Below are positions 1 through 8,789 of a stretch of 64,000 nucleotides of DNA, in pieces (the stretch's first letter is position 1; each line of letters opens with the position of its first letter). The stretch is from Moraxellaceae bacterium (GTDB lineage: Bacteria; Pseudomonadota; Gammaproteobacteria; Pseudomonadales; Moraxellaceae). The notes under the pieces were generated by a model. It ran no database searches and was not told where the DNA came from. It was given only the letters and a program-made list of their open reading frames with translations. The position numbers and the translations under genes are program-made. The stretch lies in assembly GCA_024234595.1 (NCBI GenBank), contig JACKNZ010000006.1:124001-188000 (forward strand). Reading direction: 5' to 3'.

Positions 1-382
1 AGCCATGCTGACATCCTCGCCAAATTGCCCATACTTGCTCTGCCAATGTCATTGGATCAAACGGTTTAGCAATCACGGCCACTGCACCTAACTGCTTAAA
101 ATGGGCAACTTCATGGGGTTGTACTTTGGCAGTCACAAACACCACAGGCGTATTGACACAACAAGGTTTGGTGCGTAAATGCTGCAAAGTGGTTGGCCCA
201 TCCATACTCGGCATCATCACATCTAATAAAATAATATCAGGCTGATAACTTTCTACCCGTGTTAATGCCTCCGCGCCTGATGCACATAATTGAATGGTAA
301 GCCCTTCTTCGTCTTCTAAAGCAAACTCAACAATGGTACGAATATCTGGTTCATCATCGACATACAACACTTTAACGTTCAT
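1..382 (-). CDS. Single-domain response regulator (partial, C-terminus beyond window)
   Basis: The minus-strand reading from an ATG at 380-382 gives a CheY-like receiver domain and runs off the left edge after about 127 codons. The start reads MNVKVLYVDDEPDIRTI. The acidic DD pair, the phospho-acceptor Asp in LLDVMMPSMDG, a T in FVTAK and the conserved K in IAKPFDP are all visible, so this receiver looks fully competent. The ATG overlaps the last 11 bases of the upstream histidine kinase, so the two are translationally coupled. No output domain lies inside the window. It is probably a phospho-relay partner of the two kinases upstream. The receiver call is secure; the partner assignment is inferred from position. 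Confidence 0.9.
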   Translation of the reverse strand, partial: MNVKVLYVDDEPDIRTIVEFALEDEEGLTIQLCASGAEALTRVESYQPDIILLDVMMPSMDGPTTLQHLRTKPCCVNTPVVFVTAKVQPHEVAHFKQLGAVAVIAKPFDPMTLAEQVWAIWRGCQHG

Positions 383-2858
383 GATGTGTCTCCTGCATAT
401 ACATAATGGCTTTAAGGGTCGCTAACAAGGACTCATTACTGGTTTTGGATTTAGTAAGTATGGCCGAGACTGAGTCTGGTAACAAACCAATCGGCTCTTG
501 CCCCGAAAAAATGACAATACGTGTTTGTGGTTGGGGAATTTGTGCCAATAACTCCAAACCCGACCCATCGGGCAAACCCAAATCCAACAACACAATATCA
601 AAATGGTGTTGTGACAATAATATTCTTGCTTGGGCTAGATTGACTGCATAGACATAATCCGCGCTGTCTTCAACCAATGTTTGAGTAACCTGAACAATAT
701 CAGCATCATCTTCAACATGTAAAATCTGTGGTCGATAGTGATAACCTAAGGCTAGTTTGACGGCTTGTTGTAATTGCTCTTTGACAACAGGCTTTTGTAG
801 AGTATCAATCACATTCACGGCCGTCTCTTTGATATATTGAGCTTGTTCTTGTGGCCGACTTGAAATAATTATAATTGGCAAATGCAAAGATTCTGTTTCG
901 ACACATAACTCTTTGATCAGTTTTACATGTTGCTCATCCATTTCTAAGACATTTAAATCTAACAATAATGCCCGATAACTCTGTTGCGTTAATAATAGAC
1001 GCGCTGTTTCGGCATCAAGTGCCACTTCGGTTGCAATGCCTTCTTGAGTTAATAGCTGTTGTAAATATTGTGCGGTTTCTGGATGGTGTTCACATAATAA
1101 AATTTTTGCTTGTTGGCTAACTGACTGCACAGGTTTGACTAACAAAGGCAGTTTGACATAAAACGTTGTACCCACGCCTTCTGTGCTGTCATACGAAATG
1201 TTCCCTTGATGACGCTCAACAATCGCTTTGGTAATACTTAAACCTAAGCCCGTTCCGCCTTTGGCTCGGGTATCCGAACTATCTGCTTGGGCAAAACGAC
1301 TAAAAATTTGACTGCGAAATTTTTCGGGGATACCTTGTCCATAATCTTTAACGGCAATAATCACCCACTCCTCTTGTTGTGTAAAAGCGATTTCTACTTG
1401 TCCATTTGCGGAGGAGTATTTCACGGCATTAGATATTAAATTTGCGAATACCTGTAATAAACGATGCTCGTCACCCAAGATAATTGCCGTTGGTAAACCT
1501 TCTTTTAGGTGTAACTTAACGTGATGTTGTTGGGCATAGCCTTCATTGGCAACGACTGCTTGTTGGGCAATACTGACCACATCAATGGCATTCATTTGAA
1601 ATACTAAACTTCCCGATTCTATTTTTTCTAAATCCAAAATATCGTTAATTAACAAGGTTAATCGTTCACAATTACGATTGGCTGTTTCGAGTAATGTTTT
1701 TGCTTTATCGGACATTCCTGCCGAGGCTTTGCCCAATACTAATCCCAATGCACCTCGAATGGAGGTTAATGGTGTACGCAATTCATGGCTAACAGTCGAA
1801 ACAAACTCACTTTTCATACGTTCAATACGTTTACGCTCAGTAATATCGCTGGCAATGCCCAAGAAGCCAACAATATTGCCTTTGTTATCATATTGTGCGG
1901 TTACACTTAATAAAACCGAGACTGCTTGACCATCTTTGCGAATATATGTCCATTCATTTTCATCAGCACCGCCTAACCGTGCTTTGGCCACAAAAGCGTC
2001 AAAACCAACTTCTACGTGTGTGTTTAATTCTGCTGATAAGGCTTGTGCACGGGCTGCCACTTCACTCACCACATGAAATAAGGCTGGTGTATGAATATTC
2101 ACCACTTCATCTGCCTGATAACCCAATAATTGCTCTGCACCTTTGTTAAAGGTCAAGATAACACCCTGAGTATCTGTGCCAATAATACTGTAATTGGCAA
2201 AATCCAACACTGCTTGATTTCGTTGGTAGGCCAAGAGTAATTCTTGCTGTTGCGCGGCTATTTTTTGCTCATATAATTTACGCTGACTAATATCACGACT
2301 AATACACAAATAACCTGTGAGCTCGCCTTGCTCATTATGCAATTTGCTCATCGACATTTGCACCGTTAACAGAGTGCGATTTTGCCGAATATAACGCCAT
2401 TCGAGGTCATTAATGCCTTGCTCTAATTGCAAGGTTAATAATTCAAAATTGGGAGCAACAGGTCTGCGTATATGTTCAGATAATCGCTCAGCGCGTTGTT
2501 TAAGCTCCAGCGCATCATGAAAAATAATAGGGCTTACTTTGCCAATAATATCTGCGCTTTGATAACCTAATTGTGCTAATCCCCCCGAATTACAAGTCAA
2601 AATAGTTCCCTGTAAATCGGTAGAAATAATCGTTAAATCAGCACTGTTCAAAATCGCTTGTTGCCATGAACTGACTTTTTGCGCCTTATCTTTGTCTGTA
2701 TCTGCTAGCTCTATTGCACGTGCTGCCCACCAAACTAGAAAACTAAATACAACGATATTACTGGCCGCAAATAAAGCCCAACCAAATGACACATCATACC
2801 AAGTGAATTGTTGTCCTTTAAATGTCAGCCAGCCTAATATGAGTGGTAGAATTGACAT
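372..2858 (-). pseudogene. Hybrid histidine kinase, C-terminal portion, cut off from its membrane sensor by an IS element
   Basis: The 828 codons open with two membrane helices, the second ending in VWWAARAIEL. PAS domains follow at about 65-195 and 210-345, then HisKA with the phospho-acceptor in VSHELRTPLTS, then HATPase with N box NLISNAVKYS and G boxes DYGQGIP and GGTGLGLS. Two receivers follow. The first has CEHH where the acidic pair should be and looks degenerate; the second keeps EDD and LLDLGLPDGSG. Kinases of this family carry a multi-helix sensor before this point, and most of it is missing. The first helix sits where the last sensor helices normally lie. The ATG and the next few bases come from the right end of the adjacent IS element. 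The catalytic part is intact, so it may still be made as a truncated kinase. It is listed as a pseudogene because the native gene is clearly interrupted. Confidence 0.8.
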
Positions 2859-2990
2859 CCTCCCCTAGCTAAAGCAAGAGGATTCCTTCTGCAAGACGCT
2901 CATGTCCGAGCGCGAGAATGTTCTTGGCGGCATTGATGTCGCGGTCATGCAGTGTGCCGCACTGCATACAAGTCCATTCTCTTATTCCAA
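2852..2990 (-). ncRNA. Predicted omegaRNA/reRNA scaffold at the IS right end
   Basis: TnpB elements of this family make a guide RNA that overlaps the 3' end of tnpB, ends at the right-end boundary and continues into flanking DNA as the guide. The equivalent stretch here contains the terminal hairpin and ends at 2852. The guide would then be the next bases on the minus strand (2851 downward), which are kinase codons. The position is by analogy and the left limit at 2990 is approximate. No covariance support could be computed. Confidence 0.4.
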
Positions 2991-3927
2991 GTCCTGCTCT
3001 ACCTTTCGGACTGTGTTGGCGTGAGCCGCAACACGAGCAAGTTTGGGTAGTATATTTTTCATCGACTTCTTCAAACCATACTCCTGCGTTCTCGCATTTA
3101 TACTTGAGTAGGGTTCTAAACAGCGTCCAGCCTGCATCCAATACCGATTTTGCCAGTTTGGTTTTGGCTAGACTTTTTGCGTTGACGTTGCCAACAAATA
3201 TCGCAGCGTAATTTTTAACTAATTTTGTACTTTCTTGGTGTAAGTGGTTATGTCTAATCTGTTTAATTTTGGCATGTATCGCTTTAACGCGCTTTTTATT
3301 TCTGGCACGTTGAGCTATGCCTAGTTTTTGTTCATATGTTCTGTAGGTGCGTTGGGCTTGAATCTTTTTACCATTTGAGAGAGTAGCAAAGTCTTTTAGA
3401 CCTAAATCAATACCCACAGGCTCTGTACCTTTTGAGGCTACTTTAGCGGCATTATCAACCACTAAGCACACATACCAACGACCACGGCTATCTTGGACAA
3501 ATGCCCCTGTTTTGACGTGATATTGATTTAATCCGTAACTATCCCACAAACCAAACCAGTGATTGCCGTATTTGATTTGTCCATGTTGATATTTAATGGC
3601 TGTTTTTTTGAAGGGTATCCAGCCCAATGATTTTTTGGCTGAGTGAGGATTAGATACGCGCCATTTGAGTTTGGCTTTTTTGAATTGTTTGCGTCTTAAC
3701 ACCAATTCTTCGGTAATGGCTTGTATGGTTTGGCTATGAAGATTTAATTCTTTGGATGCCCCTGTGGTATATTTGGCAATGTCAAAGGCTGAAAAAAACT
3801 TGCCTGTTCGTTGTAAGTGCTTAAAACACAAGTCATTCACATAATTCCAGACAAAATTAACTGCCGATGCTAATTGATTGAGCACCTTGCTATGTTTGTC
3901 TTTTATCCGTAATTTAAGGGTTTTCAT
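2869..3927 (-). CDS. tnpB: TnpB RNA-guided nuclease of an IS200/IS605 element
   Basis: The protein has 352 residues, slightly short for TnpB. An N-terminal OrfB helix-turn-helix-like region leads into a RuvC-like nuclease. RuvC-I is GIDLGLKDFATLSNG with the catalytic Asp. RuvC-III is HDRDINAAKNIL with the catalytic Asp. Between them is a zinc finger, CSCCG with CMQCG. At RuvC-II the usual Glu position reads FVGNVNAKSL, with Gly in its place. A Glu in VDEKYTTQTC just before the zinc finger is a candidate replacement. Family members cut DNA using a guide RNA made from the element's right end, which keeps the element in the genome. The stop codon lies 15 bases inside the right end. No strong ribosome binding site precedes the ATG. 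Confidence 0.92.
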   Translation of the reverse strand: MKTLKLRIKDKHSKVLNQLASAVNFVWNYVNDLCFKHLQRTGKFFSAFDIAKYTTGASKELNLHSQTIQAITEELVLRRKQFKKAKLKWRVSNPHSAKKSLGWIPFKKTAIKYQHGQIKYGNHWFGLWDSYGLNQYHVKTGAFVQDSRGRWYVCLVVDNAAKVASKGTEPVGIDLGLKDFATLSNGKKIQAQRTYRTYEQKLGIAQRARNKKRVKAIHAKIKQIRHNHLHQESTKLVKNYAAIFVGNVNAKSLAKTKLAKSVLDAGWTLFRTLLKYKCENAGVWFEEVDEKYTTQTCSCCGSRQHSPKGRAGLGIREWTCMQCGTLHDRDINAAKNILALGHERLAEGILLL

Positions 3928-3989
3928 TGGTTGATTTTAAGAGTAATTTATCGTTAAAACAAATACTTTTTCACGACCCTAGTTTGTCA

Positions 3990-4061
3990 GTGACACTTGC
4001 CAGCCTATCAACCCTGCTGATTTGTGCCAAATCACAAGGGATTGATAAGCCGTCGTGTCAC
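3990..4061. repeat. 72-bp nested imperfect palindrome inside the IS left end
   Basis: Three nested inverted pairs share one centre near 4026. GTGACAC (3990-3996) pairs with GTGTCAC (4055-4061). TATCA-CCCT (4006-4015) pairs with AGGG-TGATA (4038-4047). GATTTG (4019-4024) pairs with CAAATC (4028-4033). The structure lies between the left-end hairpin and the tnpB start, so it is in the tnpB leader. It could fold as RNA, act as a terminator-like attenuator, or be a small nested inverted-repeat element. Confidence 0.7.
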
Positions 4062-4065
4062 CGCC

Positions 4066-4506
4066 TTATATCCTCGGCCTAAAGGCGCGAGGTTTTACGG
4101 CGAGGTTGATAAAACTTATTGCTGATACTGTTGCCATACGCCCTGCAACACCATGTACTGTGTAAGGGTCTGCAAAAAATAGTTCATCTATTCCAAAGTG
4201 CAGATCAAAAATAATCTCTAGTAATGTCAATCCACCTATCAGCAATATCAATGCAGAAATCAACTTAGCCCAAGAACGCGGAAGTTGGCTATGGTGTAAG
4301 GCCAACGCGCCTCCTGCTAAAACAAAGGCAAAGGATGTATTAGCTTTCATAGAAACTAAATTAGGTAATAAGGTGCGTAAAGCCTCAACATTAAAGCCCC
4401 ATCCTCCCACAAATACCAAAGCCCCAAAAAATATCGTTAGATATGCTGCCCATAACGAATAATGACGTATGCGCTGTTGATAGTAATAGGTATTTGGGAC
4501 TGTCAT
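4066..4506 (-). pseudogene. N-terminal membrane-sensor fragment of the interrupted histidine kinase
   Basis: The first 130 or so of 146 codons encode a short cytoplasmic start and four hydrophobic helices. They carry segments typical of the multi-helix sensor found before PAS-histidine kinases: NLVSMKANTSFAFVLAG, then DLHFGIDELFFADP, then GRMATVSAISFINLA. The last residues and the stop come from the IS left end; the native sequence ends near 4109. The ATG follows an AGG at suitable spacing and lies 23 bases after the GAF-PAS kinase, so it belongs to the same operon. With the 372-2858 fragment it forms one broken gene. About 100 residues of further helices expected between the fragments are in neither. 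Confidence 0.75.
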
Positions 4507-4529
4507 TTAATTTACCTAACAATGGGCGT

Positions 4530-6083
4530 TTAAGACTCTGTTTGTAATTGCGGCAAAACAAAATAAAATTCGGCACCCAATCCTTCCTGTGACTGATAAG
4601 CCAATGTGCCGCCATGTTGCTCTATAATCGCTTGGCTAATGTTTAAGCCTAATCCTGTGCCATTTTTGGGACGACTATCGGTGCTATCTGCTTGGGCAAA
4701 ACGACTAAAGATATGCGCTTTAAATGCCTCTGGAATGCCTTGACCATAATCTTTAACACTGACTTGATACTTATCTTGCTCATGACTGAGGGTAATATTG
4801 ACCGTACCTTGAGCATAAGAAAACTTAACCGCGTTAGAGATTAAGTTAGCAAATACTTGCAACAAACGATGCTCATCAGCCATGACCATTGCACTGTCAG
4901 GCGTATGGTTAAACACTAAGCTGACTTGATGTTGTGTTGCATAACCTTCGTTTGCCATGACGGCTTGTTGCGCTATTTTGACCAAATCAATCGCTTGCAT
5001 TTTTAGACTTAAATGGCCTGACTCTATTTTTTCGACATCCAAAATATCATTAATGAGTAAACTTAAACGCTCGCTATTACGATAAGCTGTCTCAAGCAAG
5101 GATTTTGCTTTTTCTGACATACCAACGGCTGCCTTGCCTAGCACCAAACCCAATGCTCCACGAATTGAGGTTAAGGGAGTGCGTAATTCATGACTGACAG
5201 TGGCCACAAATTCACTTTTTATTTGCTCAATACGCGTCCGCTCACTAATGTCACGAATAAAGCATATCCATACCATATCTGTATCTTGGGGGACGGCTTT
5301 AATATAAAACTCTATTGGAAAAATACCGCCATCTTTACGTTGAGCATTGGCTCGACAGGGCTGACACTCGTTAGACAAGGCCGCTAAATGGTTTAATAAC
5401 TGGGGCAATAACACTAATTGGCTCAATGGTTGCTGTTGCAATTCATGCTCAGCATAGCCAAATAATTGCTCAATGGTGGGGTTAACATTACGAATATTGC
5501 CCTGTTTATCGGCAACCACAATGCCATCTAATAAATTATCGACAATGGTGTGCAAGCGATGCTCGGTGTCATAAAAGGCTTGTGCGCGTGTCAATATTTC
5601 TTTTAATTGCAACTCCTGTTGAACTAATTTGCCCAAATCACGTAAGCTTTGAAATTGTTCCTCACTAAATTGCCGTTGTTGATAATCAATCAAACAGAGT
5701 GTGCCCACACAATAACCATTATCTAAACGTAAAGGCATTCCTGCATAAGACACAATATATGGCGCACCAATCACTAAAGGATTATCAGCAAAGCGTGAGT
5801 CTTGAGTCGCATCTGGAATAAAAAAAATATCGTTTTGCAAAATGGCATGACCACAAAAAGATATTTCGCGCGTGGTTTCGCAAGCATCTAAACCTTGTAC
5901 CGATTTAAACCATTGTCGATTGGCATCGACTAAACTCACCAATACCGTGGGCACCGCAAAATAATGTTTTGCTAATCTTGTCAAACGGTCAAAACGTTCT
6001 TCTGCTGCGGTATCCAAAATCTCAAGCTCATGCAGTGCTTGCAAACGTTGTGCTTCATTTAATGGAATTTGAGGTGCTTGCAT
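4530..6083 (-). CDS. Soluble GAF-PAS sensor histidine kinase
   Basis: The protein has 517 residues and no membrane helix. An N-terminal GAF domain (about 20-155) contains DTAAEERFDRLTRLA, FCGHAIL and MPLRLDNGYCVGTLCLID, typical of the GAF module placed before kinases and cyclases. A PAS domain (about 170-285) ends in IRDISERTR. HisKA has the acceptor His in VSHELRTPLTS, and HATPase has NLISNAVKFS, DYGQGIP and GTGLGLN. There is no receiver. Its HisKA-HATPase half is very close to that of the neighbouring hybrid kinase, which suggests an old duplication. It starts three bases after the upstream gene's stop. The ligand is unknown; the response regulator at 1-382 and the receivers in cis are likely partners. 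Confidence 0.9.
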   Translation of the reverse strand: MQAPQIPLNEAQRLQALHELEILDTAAEERFDRLTRLAKHYFAVPTVLVSLVDANRQWFKSVQGLDACETTREISFCGHAILQNDIFFIPDATQDSRFADNPLVIGAPYIVSYAGMPLRLDNGYCVGTLCLIDYQQRQFSEEQFQSLRDLGKLVQQELQLKEILTRAQAFYDTEHRLHTIVDNLLDGIVVADKQGNIRNVNPTIEQLFGYAEHELQQQPLSQLVLLPQLLNHLAALSNECQPCRANAQRKDGGIFPIEFYIKAVPQDTDMVWICFIRDISERTRIEQIKSEFVATVSHELRTPLTSIRGALGLVLGKAAVGMSEKAKSLLETAYRNSERLSLLINDILDVEKIESGHLSLKMQAIDLVKIAQQAVMANEGYATQHQVSLVFNHTPDSAMVMADEHRLLQVFANLISNAVKFSYAQGTVNITLSHEQDKYQVSVKDYGQGIPEAFKAHIFSRFAQADSTDSRPKNGTGLGLNISQAIIEQHGGTLAYQSQEGLGAEFYFVLPQLQTES

Positions 6084-6086
6084 TAT

Positions 6087-7874
6087 TTATCCCTCTATTT
6101 CTACACCAAGCTCAGCCACTGGTTCATGAATAAAATATCCTTGAAACCAACGAATGCCCCTTGCCCACAAACCTGACATACTCTTGGCATTTTCTATACC
6201 ATCGGCCACCATCGTTGATTTTGCGACTGCAATTGCATTCAACAACTCTTGGTCTGTTTGCTCTATATCTTGAGATTGCTCAAGTCGTTTAATCAAAGCG
6301 TGGTCTAAACGCACATACAAAGGTTGTAGATAGTGCAAAATTTTGATTGAAGCGGTTGATGCGCCAAATCCTGTTAACATTAAACCACAGCCTGCTTTAA
6401 GCAGTGCTTGATTAAGTTTTTCTACCTGCTGACGATGAGTAACTGCTGCTGCTTCGGGAATGGCAATGACCAAGCGTTGTCGCTCATGACGCATTGGCTT
6501 CGTTGCTAATAAACCACAGACTGTTTCTAAATATACCGTACTGTTTAAACTGACAGGGCTTGCATGAACAATCAAACATTGTGCAGCTTCGCTGGCTAAT
6601 TGTTCGGTCAAGATATGATGGGCATTGTTAAATACCCATGCATCTAATTCGGGCATCCAACCGCGTTGTTCCACCACATCCAAAAACTGTCCTGCGGGTA
6701 ATAAATTACCTTCGGCATCAGCCAAACGCACCAACACACTGCTCACAGGGTCACTACTGTCCGCAATAGTTACAATCGGCTGATACAACATTCTTAAACG
6801 ACTCACCGCCAGTTTGCCTGTCGCTTCGGCCTCTTTGGCTGCACCACTTGCACCTTCTAAAACAGTGCCAGCACCAGACTCAATAGCCATACCCAACATA
6901 TGTTCTGCTTGCAACAACAAAGTGTTGGCGGCTGTTTGTGCTCCCCCCAAATACAATACGGCGGCACTCATTTGGCTATCAAAGTTCAGATGATTAAATT
7001 GGTAAGGCTGCGAGGACAACTGTTTTAAGATGTTTTTAACGGTCGCTTGATGGCTGCTGATGGTATCTTTTGGCAATAACACACCAATCATGTTATCACC
7101 CAACATTGACCATGTTTTTAAACCTAAATCACCAACTCGCACCAATAACTGCTCTTGCAAAGCCGCCAAGGCAACAGGGCTTTGCTGTTTTAATTCCTCA
7201 ACACTTTGCACCAACCCCACCAATACTAAAGCGGCTTGCAAAGCCCCATCTTTGGCAGCATCTAAAGCTTGCTCAAATTGATTAAAGAAAAAATGCCGCG
7301 ACAAACCAGCCCCTTGCGGTGCTTGTTGAATAATACGATTGACTTGTCCTTGCAAGCGTTGACTTAAACGAGCGCGAACTTTAACCGCATGAATAAAGGC
7401 TTCTTTTTCTATGGGTTTAAGCAAATAATCGTCTGCTCCCGCTGCCATAGCTTGTCGGCGAGTACGTTCGGCATTTTCGGAGGTTAAAAACACTATCGGT
7501 AATTGCGAGGTTTCGATGTCTTGACGCAACATTGTCGCAAATTCAATGCCATTACATTCGGGCATACGAATATCCAACACCAACACATCAGGCTTAAATT
7601 CTTTTACCTTTAACCAACTATCACGTGGGCTATTAACATAATCTGCAATAATGCCACTTTGTCTTAACCATTCAACCAATTGTAACGTTCCCCCTGAGCC
7701 TGCCAAGCGATGCGCGATAGTTTGCAACTCTACAACTCGCTCATGCTCCCACGACACATAACGTAGATTTTTCCAATGTTGCTTGATTTCTTCAATCTGA
7801 CTAGGCAATTTGGCAATAAAATGACGTTGCACACTACGAATACGGTCTTTTAATTTGGCGTTTTGCTGTTCCAT
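6087..7874 (-). CDS. Degenerate HPt-REC-GGDEF-EAL signalling protein
   Basis: The protein has about 595 residues from the ATG at 7872-7874; an ATG 18 bases upstream is also possible. Counting from that upstream ATG, an HPt-like helix with HRLAGSGGT (His61) runs straight into a receiver that lacks its first strand and acidic pair but keeps LDIRMPECNG (Asp107), FLTSE and YLLKP. A GGDEF-like domain follows with LGDNM in place of GGDEF. The C-terminal EAL-like domain has SVLVR where EALLR is expected and TGFGAST where DDFGTG is expected, but still ends WFQGYFIHEP. Neither cyclase nor phosphodiesterase activity is likely. Such dead modules, as in FimX, often bind c-di-GMP or protein partners. It is first in the signalling operon. 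Confidence 0.8.
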   Translation of the reverse strand: MEQQNAKLKDRIRSVQRHFIAKLPSQIEEIKQHWKNLRYVSWEHERVVELQTIAHRLAGSGGTLQLVEWLRQSGIIADYVNSPRDSWLKVKEFKPDVLVLDIRMPECNGIEFATMLRQDIETSQLPIVFLTSENAERTRRQAMAAGADDYLLKPIEKEAFIHAVKVRARLSQRLQGQVNRIIQQAPQGAGLSRHFFFNQFEQALDAAKDGALQAALVLVGLVQSVEELKQQSPVALAALQEQLLVRVGDLGLKTWSMLGDNMIGVLLPKDTISSHQATVKNILKQLSSQPYQFNHLNFDSQMSAAVLYLGGAQTAANTLLLQAEHMLGMAIESGAGTVLEGASGAAKEAEATGKLAVSRLRMLYQPIVTIADSSDPVSSVLVRLADAEGNLLPAGQFLDVVEQRGWMPELDAWVFNNAHHILTEQLASEAAQCLIVHASPVSLNSTVYLETVCGLLATKPMRHERQRLVIAIPEAAAVTHRQQVEKLNQALLKAGCGLMLTGFGASTASIKILHYLQPLYVRLDHALIKRLEQSQDIEQTDQELLNAIAVAKSTMVADGIENAKSMSGLWARGIRWFQGYFIHEPVAELGVEIEG

Positions 7875-8037
7875 AATACACTCTACCAACATACATCTAA
7901 TGTAATAACATACTGCGCGCTTGTGATAAGGCTCTTTAACAGTGTTGCGTTATGATTATTGTTTGATTATGCACTACAATTAACCAAACGCGCGTAAACA
8001 ATGTTTTAAATTATTTCTAATTGACTGGATTAAACTC

Positions 8038-8763
8038 TTGCCAAACTATCTTTCTGAAGCCGAGTATTTAGCGGCTTATAATATTCATGATTATCCCGTG
8101 CCGTTGGCCTCGGTGGACGTATGTATTTTTACTTTGCATCAACAAAGCCTCAAAGTGTTATTGGTCAAACGCAAAGAGTATCCACATAAAGATAGATGGG
8201 CGTTGGCTGGAGGTTTTATTGATATTCAACAAGATACGCACCTAGAACATACCGCCTTACGCACATTAGTCAAAAAAACAGGCGTGACTACGCCCTATTT
8301 GGAACAATTAGCCACCATTGGCAACAACCAACGCGACCCACGCGGTTGGTCAATGACGGCCGTATATTTTGCGATGATTCCCCATGTTGAATTGCTGCAA
8401 ACAGGCACTGAGCTGAGTCAATGGAGCGATGTGAGTTTAGCTATAAACCTAGATTTAGCCTTTGACCATCGTCAGTTATTACAGTTGGCTTTGGAGCGAG
8501 TTCGCGCTAAAGTGTTATATAGCTTAATTCCTGCTCATTTAATTTCAGCTCCTTTTACCCTCACCGAGCTACAACGTGCTTATGAAATTATTATGGGGCA
8601 TGAGATAGAGAAGAAATCATTTAGAAGGCGTTTAGAACGTGAGCAAGTGTTACATGAGACTGGCCAAATAAAACAAGAAGGAGCTGGTCGCCCTGCTGCC
8701 TTATACACCTTAAAGCCAGAATGTGCCGATTTTAATTTTAAGCGGCAATTAGAGTCCGAATAA
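8038..8763 (+). CDS. NrtR-like Nudix-fold transcriptional regulator
   Basis: The protein has 241 residues. The N-terminal Nudix fold (about 20-150) has SVDVCIFTL, LLVKRKEYPHKDRWALAGGF and a Nudix box in which the catalytic REXXEEXG reads RTLVKKTG, so hydrolysis is probably lost. A C-terminal winged helix follows, with FTLTELQRAYEIIMG and a basic SFRRRLERE. This pairing is typical of NrtR regulators, which bind ADP-ribose-type ligands and control NAD metabolism genes. No NAD gene is adjacent. No ATG is available; TTG at 8038 fits the start of homology, and an ATT six codons upstream is another possibility. The acyl-CoA-binding protein gene follows 26 bases downstream and may be co-transcribed. 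Confidence 0.8.
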   Translation: MPNYLSEAEYLAAYNIHDYPVPLASVDVCIFTLHQQSLKVLLVKRKEYPHKDRWALAGGFIDIQQDTHLEHTALRTLVKKTGVTTPYLEQLATIGNNQRDPRGWSMTAVYFAMIPHVELLQTGTELSQWSDVSLAINLDLAFDHRQLLQLALERVRAKVLYSLIPAHLISAPFTLTELQRAYEIIMGHEIEKKSFRRRLEREQVLHETGQIKQEGAGRPAALYTLKPECADFNFKRQLESE

Positions 8764-8789
8764 CCGTTACAGCTTTTGAGAGTACCTTT

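Larger units (their letters stand above)
2852..4108 (-). mobile_element. IS200/IS605-superfamily element, tnpB-only (IS1341-like)
   Basis: The element is about 1.26 kb, carries tnpB and has no tnpA. Its right end, read on the minus strand, has a hairpin around CCTCTTGC and ends GGATGTCAA, with TCAA as the probable cleavage tetranucleotide (2852-2855). The left end has a subterminal hairpin, CCTCG-CGCC-TTTA-GGC-CGAGG (about 4073-4092), just inside a TTAT flank (4109-4112), which is the likely target. There are no terminal inverted repeats and no target duplication, as expected for this superfamily. It lies inside a histidine kinase gene in the same orientation as that gene. The ends are inferred by analogy with IS608 and may be off by a few bases. 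It could only move with a TnpA supplied from elsewhere. Confidence 0.85.

Noticed and set aside
8038..8763. An active Nudix hydrolase
   Set aside because: The REXXEEXG core reads RTLVKKTG and a winged helix follows, so a regulator is more likely than an enzyme.
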